Source: Anagrus nilaparvatae
Lineage: Eukaryota > Arthropoda > Insecta > Hymenoptera > Mymaridae
Direction: 5' to 3'
NCBI GenBank assembly: GCA_022575985.1
Contig: JAKSXM010000007.1
Span: 68,726,501 to 68,790,500, forward strand
DNA length: 64,000 nt
This document shows positions 33,265 to 43,559 of the stretch, piece by piece (positions within the stretch are counted from its first letter, which is position 1; every line of letters begins with the position of its first letter). The translations under genes and the position numbers were made by a program. Under the pieces are notes generated by a model that was not told where the DNA came from, did no database searches, and saw nothing but the letters and a program-made list of their open reading frames with translations.

Positions 33265-33615
33265 ACTTTAGGTGGCTCACGGAGTTTATCAAAAACGAAT
33301 AATATGAACTAAAATTTACTGGAGATGAAGATAATTAAAAAACAAATCTATTGATCCCAAACAATACCCAAGTTCCCGGTTAATTAAGAAAGAAATGAGC
33401 AACTCAAAATTTTTAAGTTCTTATGGGAGTTGTGTGCCCCTTTTAATAAAATGTTTAAGTACGCTACTTATTTAAAAAATTTTGTTTATACCACACTCAT
33501 TATATAAGAAAATGCATTATTATTAATAATAACTTCTAAATATTCGCATATCCGAAAAATAATTAATAAAATTCAATTAATTAGTTATGCCACCTTAAAT
33601 ATAATTTTCTCTCAT
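33265..33615 (-). repeat. Dispersed repeat, inverted copy of 5500-6135
   Basis: Matches the two outer blocks of 5500-6135 as reverse complement but lacks its internal ~360-bp segment. See that entry for landmarks. Confidence 0.55.
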
Positions 33616-34123
33616 AAAAAATAACCCTTGAGATAAGTGTAAGTCTGATGAAATAAAAAAATAAATCAATCTTCAGCCCTAGTTGTAATTTCGGGTTTAT
33701 TTAAATTATTATCGGTTACTTATATTTTTTGGGTCACTAAACACGAATATGATGTTTGTTTTTACTTAAAATAAAACTTCAATTCCGTGGCCACCCTGAC
33801 TATACCATTGCATGAGGTTATATTAGTGTAACTCTTGTTTGTGTGTGAGCGAAATTTTTGTCTCAATCTAATGCTTTCAAAAATTATAAAAAATACCTAA
33901 ATTTTTATTATTTTTGGACGTAATACCTAATACTTTTCAATGAAAGTAATAATTTTAGAAAACTCGGTTTTAATAGATTTATTGGATCTGATAATTAATG
34001 ATTTGAAAAAATTCTTATTAAAGTATTTGTCACCAAAAAAAAACTAGAAAAAAACTGACCTGATACTTAATTATTTAAAAAATATTTGTCTCCAAATTTT
34101 ACGTTGTGTTGGTGTAAGGCGAG
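33616..34123. other. Spacer with a single box and a T-rich array relative
   Basis: ATTTTTTGGGTCACTAAACA then CGAATATGATG at 33727-33756 is a lone copy of the box seen in the 138-bp array. At 33880-34120 lies sequence of the 27-kb T-rich family (TTTTTGGACGTAATACCTAA). Confidence 0.5.
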
Positions 34124-35095
34124 GTGTAATAAGGCTTGACTTATCGCTTTTTTATTATAGCCTACTTCCTTAGGTTACGCTACTGTAAGGCTTGACGTGT
34201 CGTTTTTTATTATAGCCTACTTCCTTAGGTTACGCTACTGTAAGGCTTGACTTGTCGTTTTTTATTATAGCCTACTTCCTTAGGTTACGCTACTGTAAGG
34301 CTTGACGTGTCGTTTTTTATTATAGCCTACTTCCTTAAGTTACGCTACTGTAAGGCTTGACGTGTTGTTATTTTATTATAGCCTACTTCCTTAGGTTACG
34401 CTACTGTAAGGCTTGACTTGTCGTTTTTTATTATAGCCTACTTCCTTAGGTTACGCTACTGTAAGGCTTGACTTGTCGTTTTTTATTATAGCCTGTCTCC
34501 TTAAGTTACGCTACTGTAAGGCTTGACGTTTCGTTTTTTATTATAGCCTACTTCCTTAGGTTACGCTACTGTAAGGCTTGACTTGTCGTTTTTTATTATA
34601 GCCTACTTCCTTAGGTTACGCTACTGTAAGGCTTGACATGTCGTTTTTTATTATAGCCTGTCTCCTAAAGTTACGCTACTGTAAGGCTTGACGTTTCGTT
34701 TTTTATTATAGCCTACTTCCTTAGGTTACGCTACTGTAAGGCTTGACTTGTCGTTTTTTATTATAGCCTACTTCCTTAGTTTACGCTACTGTAAGGCTTG
34801 ACTTGTCGTTTTTTATTATAGCCTACTTCCTTAGGTTACGCTACTGTAAGGCTTGACTTGTCGTTTTTTATTATAGCCTGTCTCCTTAAGTTACGCTACT
34901 GTAAGGCTTGACGTTTCGTTTTTTATTATAGCCTACTTCCTTAGGTTCCGCTACTGTAAGGCTTGACTTGTCGTTTTTTATTATAGCCTACTTCCTTAAG
35001 TTACGCTACTGTAAGGCTTGACGTGTCGTTTTTTTATTATAGCCTACTTCCTTAAGTTACGATAGTGTAATGCTAGACGTGTCGATTTTTTCCTA
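34124..35095 (+). repeat. 55-bp tandem array, about 17 copies
   Basis: Units read TTATTATAGCCTACTTCCTT, AGGTTACGCTACTGTAAGG, CTTGACTTGTCGTTTT, repeated about every 55 bp with two main variants (CTACTTCC and CTGTCTCC). The variants recur in blocks, which points to higher-order amplification. Confidence 0.9.
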
Positions 35096-35194
35096 CAGAG
35101 ATAGACTAATTCGTTAGGTTTTGGTCAATGTTTCCGCTATTTTGAATTTCGAAATTTGAGGTTGAATTTATTATTAATAGAATATATAACTTTT

Positions 35195-35465
35195 TATTTA
35201 ATGAAGCGTAGTATTAATTTTAATAAAGGCAAAAATCACCCCCGGAAAGGCATCAAGTAGCCTTTCTGGTATCATTATTGAATTTAGTGATCCCAAACAC
35301 CCTTGAAGATATTTTAAACTTGAAAAGAACAGTGCATTTAATGAAATATATGATTTGGGGTAAAAGGGGTTAAAAAAGGCCAAAATCACCCCCGAAAAGG
35401 CATCAAATAGCATTTCTGACATCATATTTGAATTTTAAGACCCAAAAAGCCTATTGCATTCCTCT
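35195..35465 (-). repeat. Two ~150-bp repeats carrying the box
   Basis: AAATCACCCCCGGAAAGGCA and CAAAATCACCCCCGAAAAGG start two related units about 150 bp apart. Each ends with a minus-strand box variant (near 35262-35300 and 35415-35450; the second reads AATAGGCTTTTTGGGTCTTA on the minus strand). Confidence 0.6.
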
Positions 35466-36029
35466 GAATTAAAAAATAATTTTTTACACTTGCGGGATAA
35501 ATAATGGGGAAAAATGGGGCGAAAATTCCCTCCTTCATTTTAACGTATTTTCCTTCCGGCGTTTTTTTCTTGGCATGTTTATGAAGAGATTGCAAAAGGT
35601 TTCAGGTCGATGCATCCTTTTTCATTCGGTTATTACGTAGAGGTGGTTTTGAGGTGGTTTCACAGATATTTCCGGACATATTCAGTTTAATTGTTTCTTA
35701 AAAATTATTTTTAAATTATATATATTTAATAAAAATATTATTTGAATACGATTATATGTTTCTTTTTTTGAAAAATAAAAAAAAAAATTATTTTTATAAA
35801 TTTTTTTATTATATTTATTTGATAATTATGTTAAAAAAATTATCTACTTTTAATAAATAATTATTAGTTTTTTTAAAAATATTATTACAAAACTCTGAGA
35901 ACCCCTGTCCGCGCCCCTCTTCTCAGCCAGGAAAAAGTGCGTAGAATTGTACAGAAGTGTCTGTTACGTGCGGCCCGCGACTTCACAGAAGTGTCACAGA
36001 AGTTTCGAAAAAGTGGGATGCCACTCTTG
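35466..36029. other. Unannotated centre segment of the 7-kb foldback
   Basis: No gene was seen. A GC-richer patch at 35890-36030 (CCCCTGTCCGCGCCCCTC) has no recognisable identity. The rest is AT-rich. Confidence 0.35.
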
Positions 36030-36275
36030 AGTAAATAACCCGTTATATCTTAAAAACTGTTCAAAGAAAAGAGACGAGTAACCAATTTTTGGAAACTTGA
36101 AACTTTTAGGAAGTTTTTAAGGCCGATAAAACTCAATTTCGTCCAAAATTACAGTTTTGGCACAGCAGTTTATAAAAATTTAAAAATTGGTCATTTAGGG
36201 TCAAAAATTACCAGTAGGTTCATTGACGATAGCTGAGAAAATCAGTGATAAAAATACACGGCTTACGTCCGTAAA
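36030..36275 (+). repeat. Half-hairpin shared with the 39.6-kb and 41.9-kb elements
   Basis: Strings such as GTTATATCTTAAAAACTGTT, TTTTTGGAAACTTGAAACTT, AAAAATTGGTCATTTAGGGT and GCTGAGAAAATCAGTGATAA follow the same order as 40590-40810 and 42335-42560. Only one arm is present here. Confidence 0.6.
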
Positions 36276-36289
36276 TAAACCCTCGCATA

Positions 36290-36437
36290 GGCCCCATCTA
36301 CAAAAGTCGCAAAAGGGGGGCCCAACCGCAAACGCAAGTGCGGCGCAATGCGCAGAGACCATTTTCGGTCTCTGCAAATTGCGTCGCATTTACGCTTGCG
36401 GTTGCGCCCCCCTTTTGCGGCTTTTGTAGATGGTGCC
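36290..36437. repeat. Complete 148-bp GC-rich palindrome
   Basis: Arms of 71 bp (36290-36360 and 36367-36437) with a six-base loop ATTTTC. The ends are GGCCCCATCTAC and GTAGATGGTGCC, with AAAAGGGGGG and CCCCCCTTTT inside. The second arm leads directly into the mirrored 141-bp array. Confidence 0.85.
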
Positions 36438-36439
36438 AT

Positions 36440-37330
36440 ACCGAATTTCAAAGGCTTAAAGTAAATACAGCGAAAATGCCCTGTTTACGGGTAGTTTTGC
36501 CAAAATTAAGGGCTAACCCGCAATTTCTCGTAGAAACGACCCCGATTTTCGTGATTAGAGACCAATAAAACCCCCATATACCAAATTTCAAAGGCTTAAA
36601 GTAAATACAGCGATAATGCCTTTTTTAGGGACAGTTTGGCCCAATTTAAGGGCCAAGCCGCAATTTCACATAGAAAAGATCCTGATTTTCGTAAATAGCG
36701 ACCAAAAAAACCCCACATACCAAATTTCAAAGGCTTACAGTAAAAATAGCGTAAATGCCCTTTTTAGGGGCAGTTTTGCCCAATTTAAGGGCCAAGCCGC
36801 AATTTCTCGTAGATAAGACCCCGCTTTTCGTAATTAGCTACCAAAAAAAACCCACATATACCAAATTTCAAAGGCTCAAAACAAATACAGCGAAAATGCC
36901 CTTTTTACGGGCAGTTTTGCCAAAGTTAAGGGCCAAGCCGCAATTTCACATAGGAAAGATCCTGATTTTCGTGATTAGCGACCGAAAGAACCCCCACATA
37001 CCAAATTTCAAAGGCTTCAAACAAATACAGCGAAAATGCCCTTTTTACGGGCAGTTTTTCCCAATTTAAGGGCCAAGTCGCAATTATACATAGAAAAGAT
37101 CCTGATTTTCGTGATTAACGACCGAAAAAACCCCCATATACCAAATTTCAAAGGCTTAAAGTAAATACAACGATAATGCCCAATTTAGGGGCAGTTTTGA
37201 CCAATTTAAGGGTCCAGCCGCAATTTCTCATAGAAAAGACCCGAATTTTCGTAATTAGCGACCCAAAAAACCCCCGTATACCAAATTTAAAAGGCTTAAA
37301 GTAAATACAGCGAAAATGCCTTTTTTAGAG
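36440..37330 (-). repeat. 141-bp tandem array, 6 copies (right arm, inverted)
   Basis: Mirror of 31950-32845 with the same copy number and, where compared, the same order of variants. That indicates inversion of a finished array or gene conversion between the arms. Plus-strand frames through it (36338-36568, 36616-36816, 36755-37069) follow the 47-codon period and are not taken as genes. Confidence 0.85.
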
Positions 37331-37339
37331 GAAGTTTTG

Positions 37340-37522
37340 CCCAATTTAATTTTACGGTTTCGGGATTCATTATTTTAAAAGTAGGCCGAGAAATTCGGCG
37401 TTAGCATGTTCTATGACCCCAAGTACCGAAGTAAGAAATACGCCATTATAATTTTACAAAATAATATTTTTACTGAATTTTACGGTTTCGGGATCTATTA
37501 TTCCAAAATTTGGCCGAAGATT
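37340..37522 (-). repeat. Remnant of the 130-bp array (right arm)
   Basis: About one and a half units mirror the outer edge of 31145-31935, then the sequence jumps near 37522 to the flank that is mirrored at 31135. This marks a deletion of several units. Confidence 0.7.
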
Positions 37523-38149
37523 TCTAAGATTTTTTAATTTTTATGATCAAATTTGAGTTTAGGGTACCCAAAAACCCCCGTAAAGATATCCAAAAAAGTT
37601 CAAAATTATTAAAATCTTATTTTTTAATATCTGATTCCTAGTTTTAAAACTATAAATCAATAAATTTATGTTTTATAAAACAGAAACGACCTATTTCTAG
37701 TTTTGATTCAAGGAATTATTTTAACCTTATTTTTTAATATCTGATTCCTAGTTTGAAAACTAGAAATGAATAAATTTCTGTTTTACAATATGGAAACGAC
37801 TTGTTTCTAGTTTTGATTCAAGGAATTTATTCGCTTTTCTTATCGAACATTTAATTTCTAGTTTTAAACCTAGAAATTTAGTCGTTTCCATATTGTAAAA
37901 CAGAAATCTATTCGTTTCTAGTTTTAAAAATGGAAAGATAGTAATTTCCAGTTTCTAATAGAGAAATTGATGCTATTTCCAGTTTCGTCCGCCAAAATTC
38001 CTAGGTTGATGCGGAGTGGGTGTGTATTTATTATCCATCTAAATGTTTTTTGTCTGTCCTAAATAAATTATTTGATAATATAAAAATTCTTAAAACCATT
38101 TTTATGACTATTAAAAATTTTATAAATATTTTATTCAATTTGTTATAAT

Positions 38150-38427
38150 AGGGGTTGATATATATTTTTGCAGGGGTGTAGGTGTAAACGGGCTCCGGAA
38201 ATGAAAACAGAGACCCAAATTACCTACTAGGTGAGCTTTTTAGCCCAAAATATTAAATCTTTCATTTATTTATAAAACTCACCCCTTTGTTTACTAAAGA
38301 CACCCCCAGGGAGGGTTTGAATTGCTAATACATACGTATTTGACTTTTAACCTTTTCTTGGGATACCTAGCAAACATTTTTTATGATAAATAAAACTTTT
38401 TTGCATTTGAAAGCAATTAAAGTTTTC
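38150..38427 (-). mobile_element. Fragment of the 11-kb TTAA foldback family
   Basis: Matches about 12290-12580 (CCGGAAATGAAAACAGAGAC, then CACCCCCAGGGAGGG and TTGCATTTGAAAGCAATTAA). It is cut at 38427 exactly where the next element begins at a TTAA. Confidence 0.75.
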
Positions 38428-38431
38428 TTAA

Positions 38432-39570
38432 CCCAATAGTCCCCAAGCGGAAGTAAACGGACACTCAATGAAAATATTAAGAAAATCAATCGATAGAAGG
38501 CTAAAAATCGTTTCATATACGTAAAATGTCATGCTTTTTTCAAATCTGCCGTTATTTTTGGCCTACCGCCCCTCTATATACCCGAAAAATAAGGGTGAAA
38601 AGGGGTAAAACGAGAATTACGAGAAAACAACGGACAAAAGACTTTTAATGTCACAAAATAATAATAAAACATTCATGAAATAGCTTTTTCAGATCCAAAA
38701 TTTATATTTTGCATATAAAACTTTGACTATATATCTTATCTCTACCCTTACCTGGTCAATAGGGGTGGTTTTTTCAAAAACTTTAAAAATTCTTTTTTTT
38801 TTTGTTTTTAATGGACTTCCTTAAGTAAAATTTTCTGCTGTCCAAAATCCAAATCCACTTTTTGTTTTGACATACAACCCCTCCTTGTACTTAAAAATAG
38901 GGGTGAAATGGGTAAAATGGACAGAAAATTTTTAAAAACTACTAAAATGTTTATAAATTTTATTTATTCTACTGAATTGGTACCGAATGTCACTTCTAAG
39001 ATTAAATTCTTCATGCATTCAATATAGGGGTGATGGGGGTAAAATGGACCATTTTTAAGTCGCCAAAAGGTAAATAGTGCTTACAAAAAATTTTTTAAAA
39101 CACATTTATTTTTGTTTTTGATGGAGTTTCTTTAGTGAAATTTGCTGTTGAATCCAAAGCTAATTTTCATTTTGAGATACAACCCTTCTAAATACTCAAT
39201 AATTAGGGTGAAATGGGTAAAATGCACCATAAAGTTATATAAAAACCCCTAAATTCTTATGAGTCTTATTTTACTACTGAATCACAAATGAATGTTACTC
39301 CTGAGATAAAATTTTTCATTTATTCGAAATAGGGGGACTGGAGTAAAGTGGACCATTTATTTATTTACTCTTTTGATATTAGTTTTCAAGATTTTTTAAA
39401 TTTGCAATGAATTGGTAATAATAATATAATATAATAATAATAATAATAATGATAATAATTCATAAGAAGTTGTTCTTTGCAAAAATAGAAAAATTTATCA
39501 TTTTTGTAATTAATTTTTTGATGAGAAAAATCTCTATTTTACGGAAGCGCCTAAGTAATGCCTAAGTTAC
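38432..39570 (+). mobile_element. Third TTAA-type element, left end only
   Basis: Directly after TTAA (38428-38431) comes CCCAATAGTCCCCAAGCGGA then AGTAAACGGACACTC, close to the terminus of 17367-18762. It entered the older fragment 38150-38427. Inside are three or four loose repeats with GGGTGAAATGGGTAAAATGG. No mirrored right terminus was found; the sequence fades into AT-rich DNA with an ATA microsatellite at about 39417-39460. Confidence 0.65.
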
Positions 39571-39575
39571 ATAAT

Positions 39576-41589
39576 AGTCATTCTGGATACCGTGTCATGG
39601 CCTTGCCAGGTCAGGTCTCCCGATCGGGCTGATTTTTTCACCACTTTTTTATGTATACAAAATATGTTTTCTGTGAAATTTTCAGCCCTCTATAGGCGCT
39701 CAGGAACCCGAGTTATACCCAAAAGAAGCTTTTTAGATTTCTTCAATTTTTTCAAAATTTTTTTTTTTTTTTTAAATTTTAAAATCGACTAGATGATTAA
39801 AAAAAATAGTACCCAGATATAAAAAGTTGTAAAATTTCCCGCTGAATCCGAATTTGAGGTCAGTTTTTTGAAATTTTGCCCCTGGGCGGCTCAAACTTCT
39901 TTTTTCGGGTTAGAGCGGGAGATTTTGAACTGCCCAAATTCAACAACTTTTATAAGGCTCAAACCTGGATAGAATTGGTCTAAATACTATATAATTCTAT
40001 ATGGTAAATGTCGCTGGGTGGTTATATGCCCTTTCGTCCCGTGGATTTTTTTAATCAAATTTTAACGTTAAAATCGCATTTTTTAAGCACCTTATAGTAT
40101 TTTTTAATTATATTTGTACTCAAATGACTTTTTTATGCTTTCTATACATAAACTTGATATTTTTCAAAGATTTTCAGTCCATTAATTCACGCGTCTCCAA
40201 TAAAATGCGTATCTATGCGTATAATATAAAATAAGGTTTCTTGGCGATTTTGAATGAAACGCTTAAACCTCACCAGTTAACCAAAACACTTCTGGTTAGT
40301 CTCATTTTTTTCGTGTAAGTATCCCCTTTAAAACGCCGTAAACGGAAATTTTTCATCACTAATTTTCTTATCAATGTAGCCAATTAATCAAATTTCCATT
40401 TTTGGTTAAAAATGACCAATTTTTAAATTGATGCCAAATTCGTAATTTTTGACAAAAAAGGGTTTTATATGTCTCAAAATATTTCCACAAGCTTCAAATT
40501 TCCAAAAACTTTTTACTCTACCATTTTTAATTATTTGTTAATCAGATATGATAATTATGAAGTCGGGGTCTCAATGTTATGATTTTTTAAAAAAGCTCAT
40601 TTTTAATGTTAAAAAGAGACAAGTAAAGAATATTTGGAAACTGGAAGCTTGAAAAAAATTTTCGAGACAAATAAAACCCTTTTTTGTCAAAAATTACGAA
40701 TTTGGCAGCAATTTAAGAATTGGTCATTTTTAGCCAAAAATGGCCATTTGGTTAATTGGCTACATTGATCAGAAAATTAGTGATAAAAAATTGCGATTTA
40801 CGGCGTTTGAAAGGTGACACTTACATAAAAAAAATAGGACCAACCAGAAGTTTTTTGGTCACTTTGTAAGGTTTAAGTGTTTAAGTGTCAATTTTTTCAA
40901 ATTTTAATTTTCAATGAAATATGCATAGATACGCATTTTATTGGAGACGCGAGAATTAATGGACTGAAAATCTTTGAAAAATATCAAGTTTATGTATAGA
41001 AAGCATAAAAAAGTCATTGGAGTACAAATATAATTACAAAATACTATAAGGTGCTTAAAAAATGTGATTTCAACGTTAAAATTTGATTTAAAAAAGCCAT
41101 TATTATACTTCTGACGCTTTTTAAAGGGCATATAACCACTCAGCGAACATTTACCACATCAAAGTATATAGTATTTAGACCAATTCTATCCAGGTTTGAG
41201 CCTTATAAAAGTTGTTGAATTTGGGCAGTTCAAAATCTCCCGCTCTAAGCCGAAAAAAGCAGTTTGAGCCGCCCAGGGGCAAAATTTTAAAAAACTGACC
41301 TCAAATTCGGATTCAGCGGGAAATTTTACAACTTTTTATGTCTGGGTACTATTTTTTTAAATCATCTAGTCAATTTTAAAAATTAAAAAAAAAAAAAAAA
41401 AAAAATTTTTTTTGAAAAAATTGAAGAAATCTCAAAAGCTTCTTTTGGGTATAACTCGGGTTTCTGTGCACCTAGAGGGCTGAAAATTTCACAGGAAACA
41501 TATTTTGTATAAATAAAAAAGTGGTGAAAAAATCAGCTTGATCGGGAGACCTGACCTGGCAAGGCCATGACACGGTATCCAGAATGACT
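39576..41589. mobile_element. 2-kb full-length hairpin (foldback) element
   Basis: The ends AGTCATTCTGG and CCAGAATGACT enclose arms that pair almost throughout: CCTTGCCAGGTCAGGTCTCC with its complement near 41550, TGGAGACGCG near 40945 with CGCGTCTCCA near 40190, and ACGCCGTAAACGG near 40333 with TTACGGCGT near 40800. The centre is near 40585. There is no room for a transposase. The inner ~250 bp of each arm is shared with 41850-42636 and 36030-36275. A transcript across it would be almost entirely double-stranded. Confidence 0.85.
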
Positions 41590-41849
41590 CATAAACCAGC
41601 CACATATATTTTAAACTTTAAGACTACAAAATCCTGTTTATAATTTTTTTGTAAATTTTTGTCATCTGGAATTTTTTGAACTATTGAATCATTCATAATA
41701 TATGTGTGCACGTATGTGTGCAGTAAATAAAACTTATGATAAAGCTCTTGGAATTATGGGTACCATATGGGTACTAAAATAAATATAGAGTATAGGTATG
41801 TATACTATAAAAAAAAATTCTATTGGAAACGGGCCTACTTATAAAATTA

Positions 41850-42636
41850 AAATAATATATATGGGCGTTTCTTTTTTATCTCACAAGGGGAATTCACTAC
41901 CTTTGGAACACCTAATCACACCAAAATGGTTATTGATCAGTTTCTTATATTGATAAAACATTCCGACCACCCTCTTTCATGCCAATGGCCTTTCTGGGCC
42001 TAGAAACACAGGGCTCAATGTTATAAAATAGGGGTTTTTGGTGTCACCTTTAAGCCCTGGAAAACTGACATTTTTTATCATTTATTTTCTCGCTGCTATA
42101 AAGCCAATTAACCAAAACGTCATTTTTGGTCCAAAATAACTAATTTTAATTTATGAAATTGTAATTTTTGACGAAAATGGCTTTTATAGGTCTCCAAAAT
42201 TTTCTACAAGCTTCAAGTTTCCAAAAATTTTTTACTCGCTGCTTTTTAATTATTTGTTTGCTGGATATGACAATTTAAAGTAAGAGTCCCCATTTTAGGG
42301 TTTTTCAAAAAAGTCAAATTTTTTCATTATCTTAAATAAGTGATATCTTAGAAACTATTTAAAGAAAAAAGAAGTGAAAAGAATTTCTGAAAACATGGAG
42401 CTTCAAAAAAAAAAAATTTTGGAGACCTATTTAACCCATTTTTGTCAAAAATTAAAATTTTGGCAGCAATTTAAAAATTGATTATTTTAGACCAAAAATG
42501 ACCATTTGGTTGATTTGCTATAGCAACGAGAGAATAAATGATAAAATTTTCGTGAAAATTGTTATAAAAATTGAACTTTTTTAAGAAAATTAACGAAATA
42601 ATAACGATCAGGGAGAAACGCCTATATATATTATTA
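41850..42636. mobile_element. 0.8-kb hairpin element related to 39576-41589
   Basis: TATATATGGGCGTTTCT (near 41856) pairs with AGAAACGCCTATATATA near 42614. The inner arms 42045-42300 and 42335-42570 pair through GCCAATTAACCAAAACG, AAATGACCATTTGGTTGA and AAGCTTCAAGTTTCCAAAAA. The inner module matches that of the 2-kb hairpin element, while the outer ends differ. Confidence 0.7.
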
Positions 42637-42661
42637 CAAAATAATATACATATGTAAAAAG

Positions 42662-42855
42662 TAATAGCTATTTATTAAACAAGGGATAAAATATTGGTTT
42701 TGGCTTTGCATGCAGTTGTATGCACGAGCGAGCGTAGCGAGCGACAACATGCAAAAGTCGAATCCCATATTTTGTCCCGTGTTCTAAACAATAGTTTTAC
42801 ATATAATGGGCAAAAAAGCCGCCTCCCTAGGGCAGAAAATAGGCTTTTTTTGCCC
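42662..42855. repeat. Two adjacent small hairpins
   Basis: AAACAAGGGATAAAATATTG pairs with CATATTTTGTCCCGTGTT around the loop CGAGCGAGCGTAGCGAGCG (42662-42797). Next to it, GGGCAAAAAAGCC pairs with GGCTTTTTTTGCCC (42807-42853). A related half occurs at about 43438-43500. Confidence 0.6.
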
Positions 42856-42872
42856 TAGATATGTAATATCTA

Positions 42873-43277
42873 TTTATACTTCACCTTGCATATAATTAGT
42901 GTCTAACTATCCCGCGCATAGATGGCAATTCACATCTTTATTTTGTATTTACGCGATCGTACGCTCATAACTGTTCTAGGAGAAATAAAGTTGAATAAGA
43001 AGCATGATTTAGTATGCTTTTTTGTGAAACGAAGAGCATCGATATAATATCGAACTCAACAGTTATAAGGAACGCATGCGCAAAGCTAAAAATGATGTGT
43101 CGTGATTAAAAATAAATACTAACCTTTTCTGAGATATCGAAGCTGATCACAGTTATATTCAAGTCATAGCGAAAAAATATTTAAGATGTTAATGGTATAA
43201 TTATGATTTTATTATAAATATTTTTTTAATTAAAGTACCAGACACTAATTATTTAACAAGATGAAGTATAAAATAAC
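42873..43277. repeat. 405-bp element with 31-bp terminal inverted repeats
   Basis: TTTATACTTCACCTTGCATA continuing TAATTAGTGTC (42873-42903) pairs with GACACTAATTATTTAACAAG continuing ATGAAGTATAAA (43246-43277). The inside is non-coding. Likely a non-autonomous DNA transposon; TA at both borders may be the target duplication. Confidence 0.6.
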
Positions 43278-43289
43278 GTAAAGGACTCG

Positions 43290-43390
43290 GTGGAAATTAC
43301 GTATATAAACCTCGGTGTGTTTAGTTACTGCCACGAGGCGGAGCCTCGTGGGCAACTTCACACACCTCGGTTATATACGTAATTCCCACT
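43290..43390. repeat. 100-bp hairpin with a GC-rich tip
   Basis: TTACGTATATAAACCTCGGT pairs with ACCTCGGTTATATACGTAA, with CCACGAGGCGGAGCCTCGTGG at the tip acting as a second small palindrome. Confidence 0.7.
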
Positions 43391-43559
43391 TAGTTGTTTA
43401 ATATTATATTGTTCAACAATATAAATTATTATTTCCCGTGTTCAAAACATAGTTTTTCATTAAAAGCGAAAAAAAGATCGCCCGAAAGTAAGAAAGTAGA
43501 CCTTTTTTGCAGCGTGTAATGAAATAGTATATTAAGTATCAAGGGCGTAAAAGTTTCGG

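Larger units (their letters stand above)
30707..37965. mobile_element. 7.3-kb foldback built of concentric tandem arrays
   Basis: The outer arms pair 30711-31130 with 37535-37950 (for example TTCTGTTTTACAATATGGAA near 30751 and its complement near 37880). Going inward, a 130-bp array, a 141-bp array and half of a small palindrome on the left are mirrored on the right. The central part holds a 55-bp array in opposite orientations (32924-33245 and 34124-35095) and pieces of other dispersed repeats. Short frames on the left minus strand (32467-32667, 32715-32951) reappear on the right plus strand (36338-36568, 36616-36816) only because of the symmetry. No transposase is encoded. It resembles Drosophila FB/Galileo-type foldbacks in plan, but the superfamily is unknown. 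Confidence 0.75.

Noticed and set aside
36200..36451. Dense frames around the 148-bp GC-rich palindrome
   Set aside because: GC-rich hairpins lack stops on both strands. Four frames overlap the same bases.
32467..37069. Frames shared between the left minus strand and right plus strand (starting MPFLG and similar)
   Set aside because: They are the 47-codon period of the 141-bp array read from both arms of an inverted repeat.
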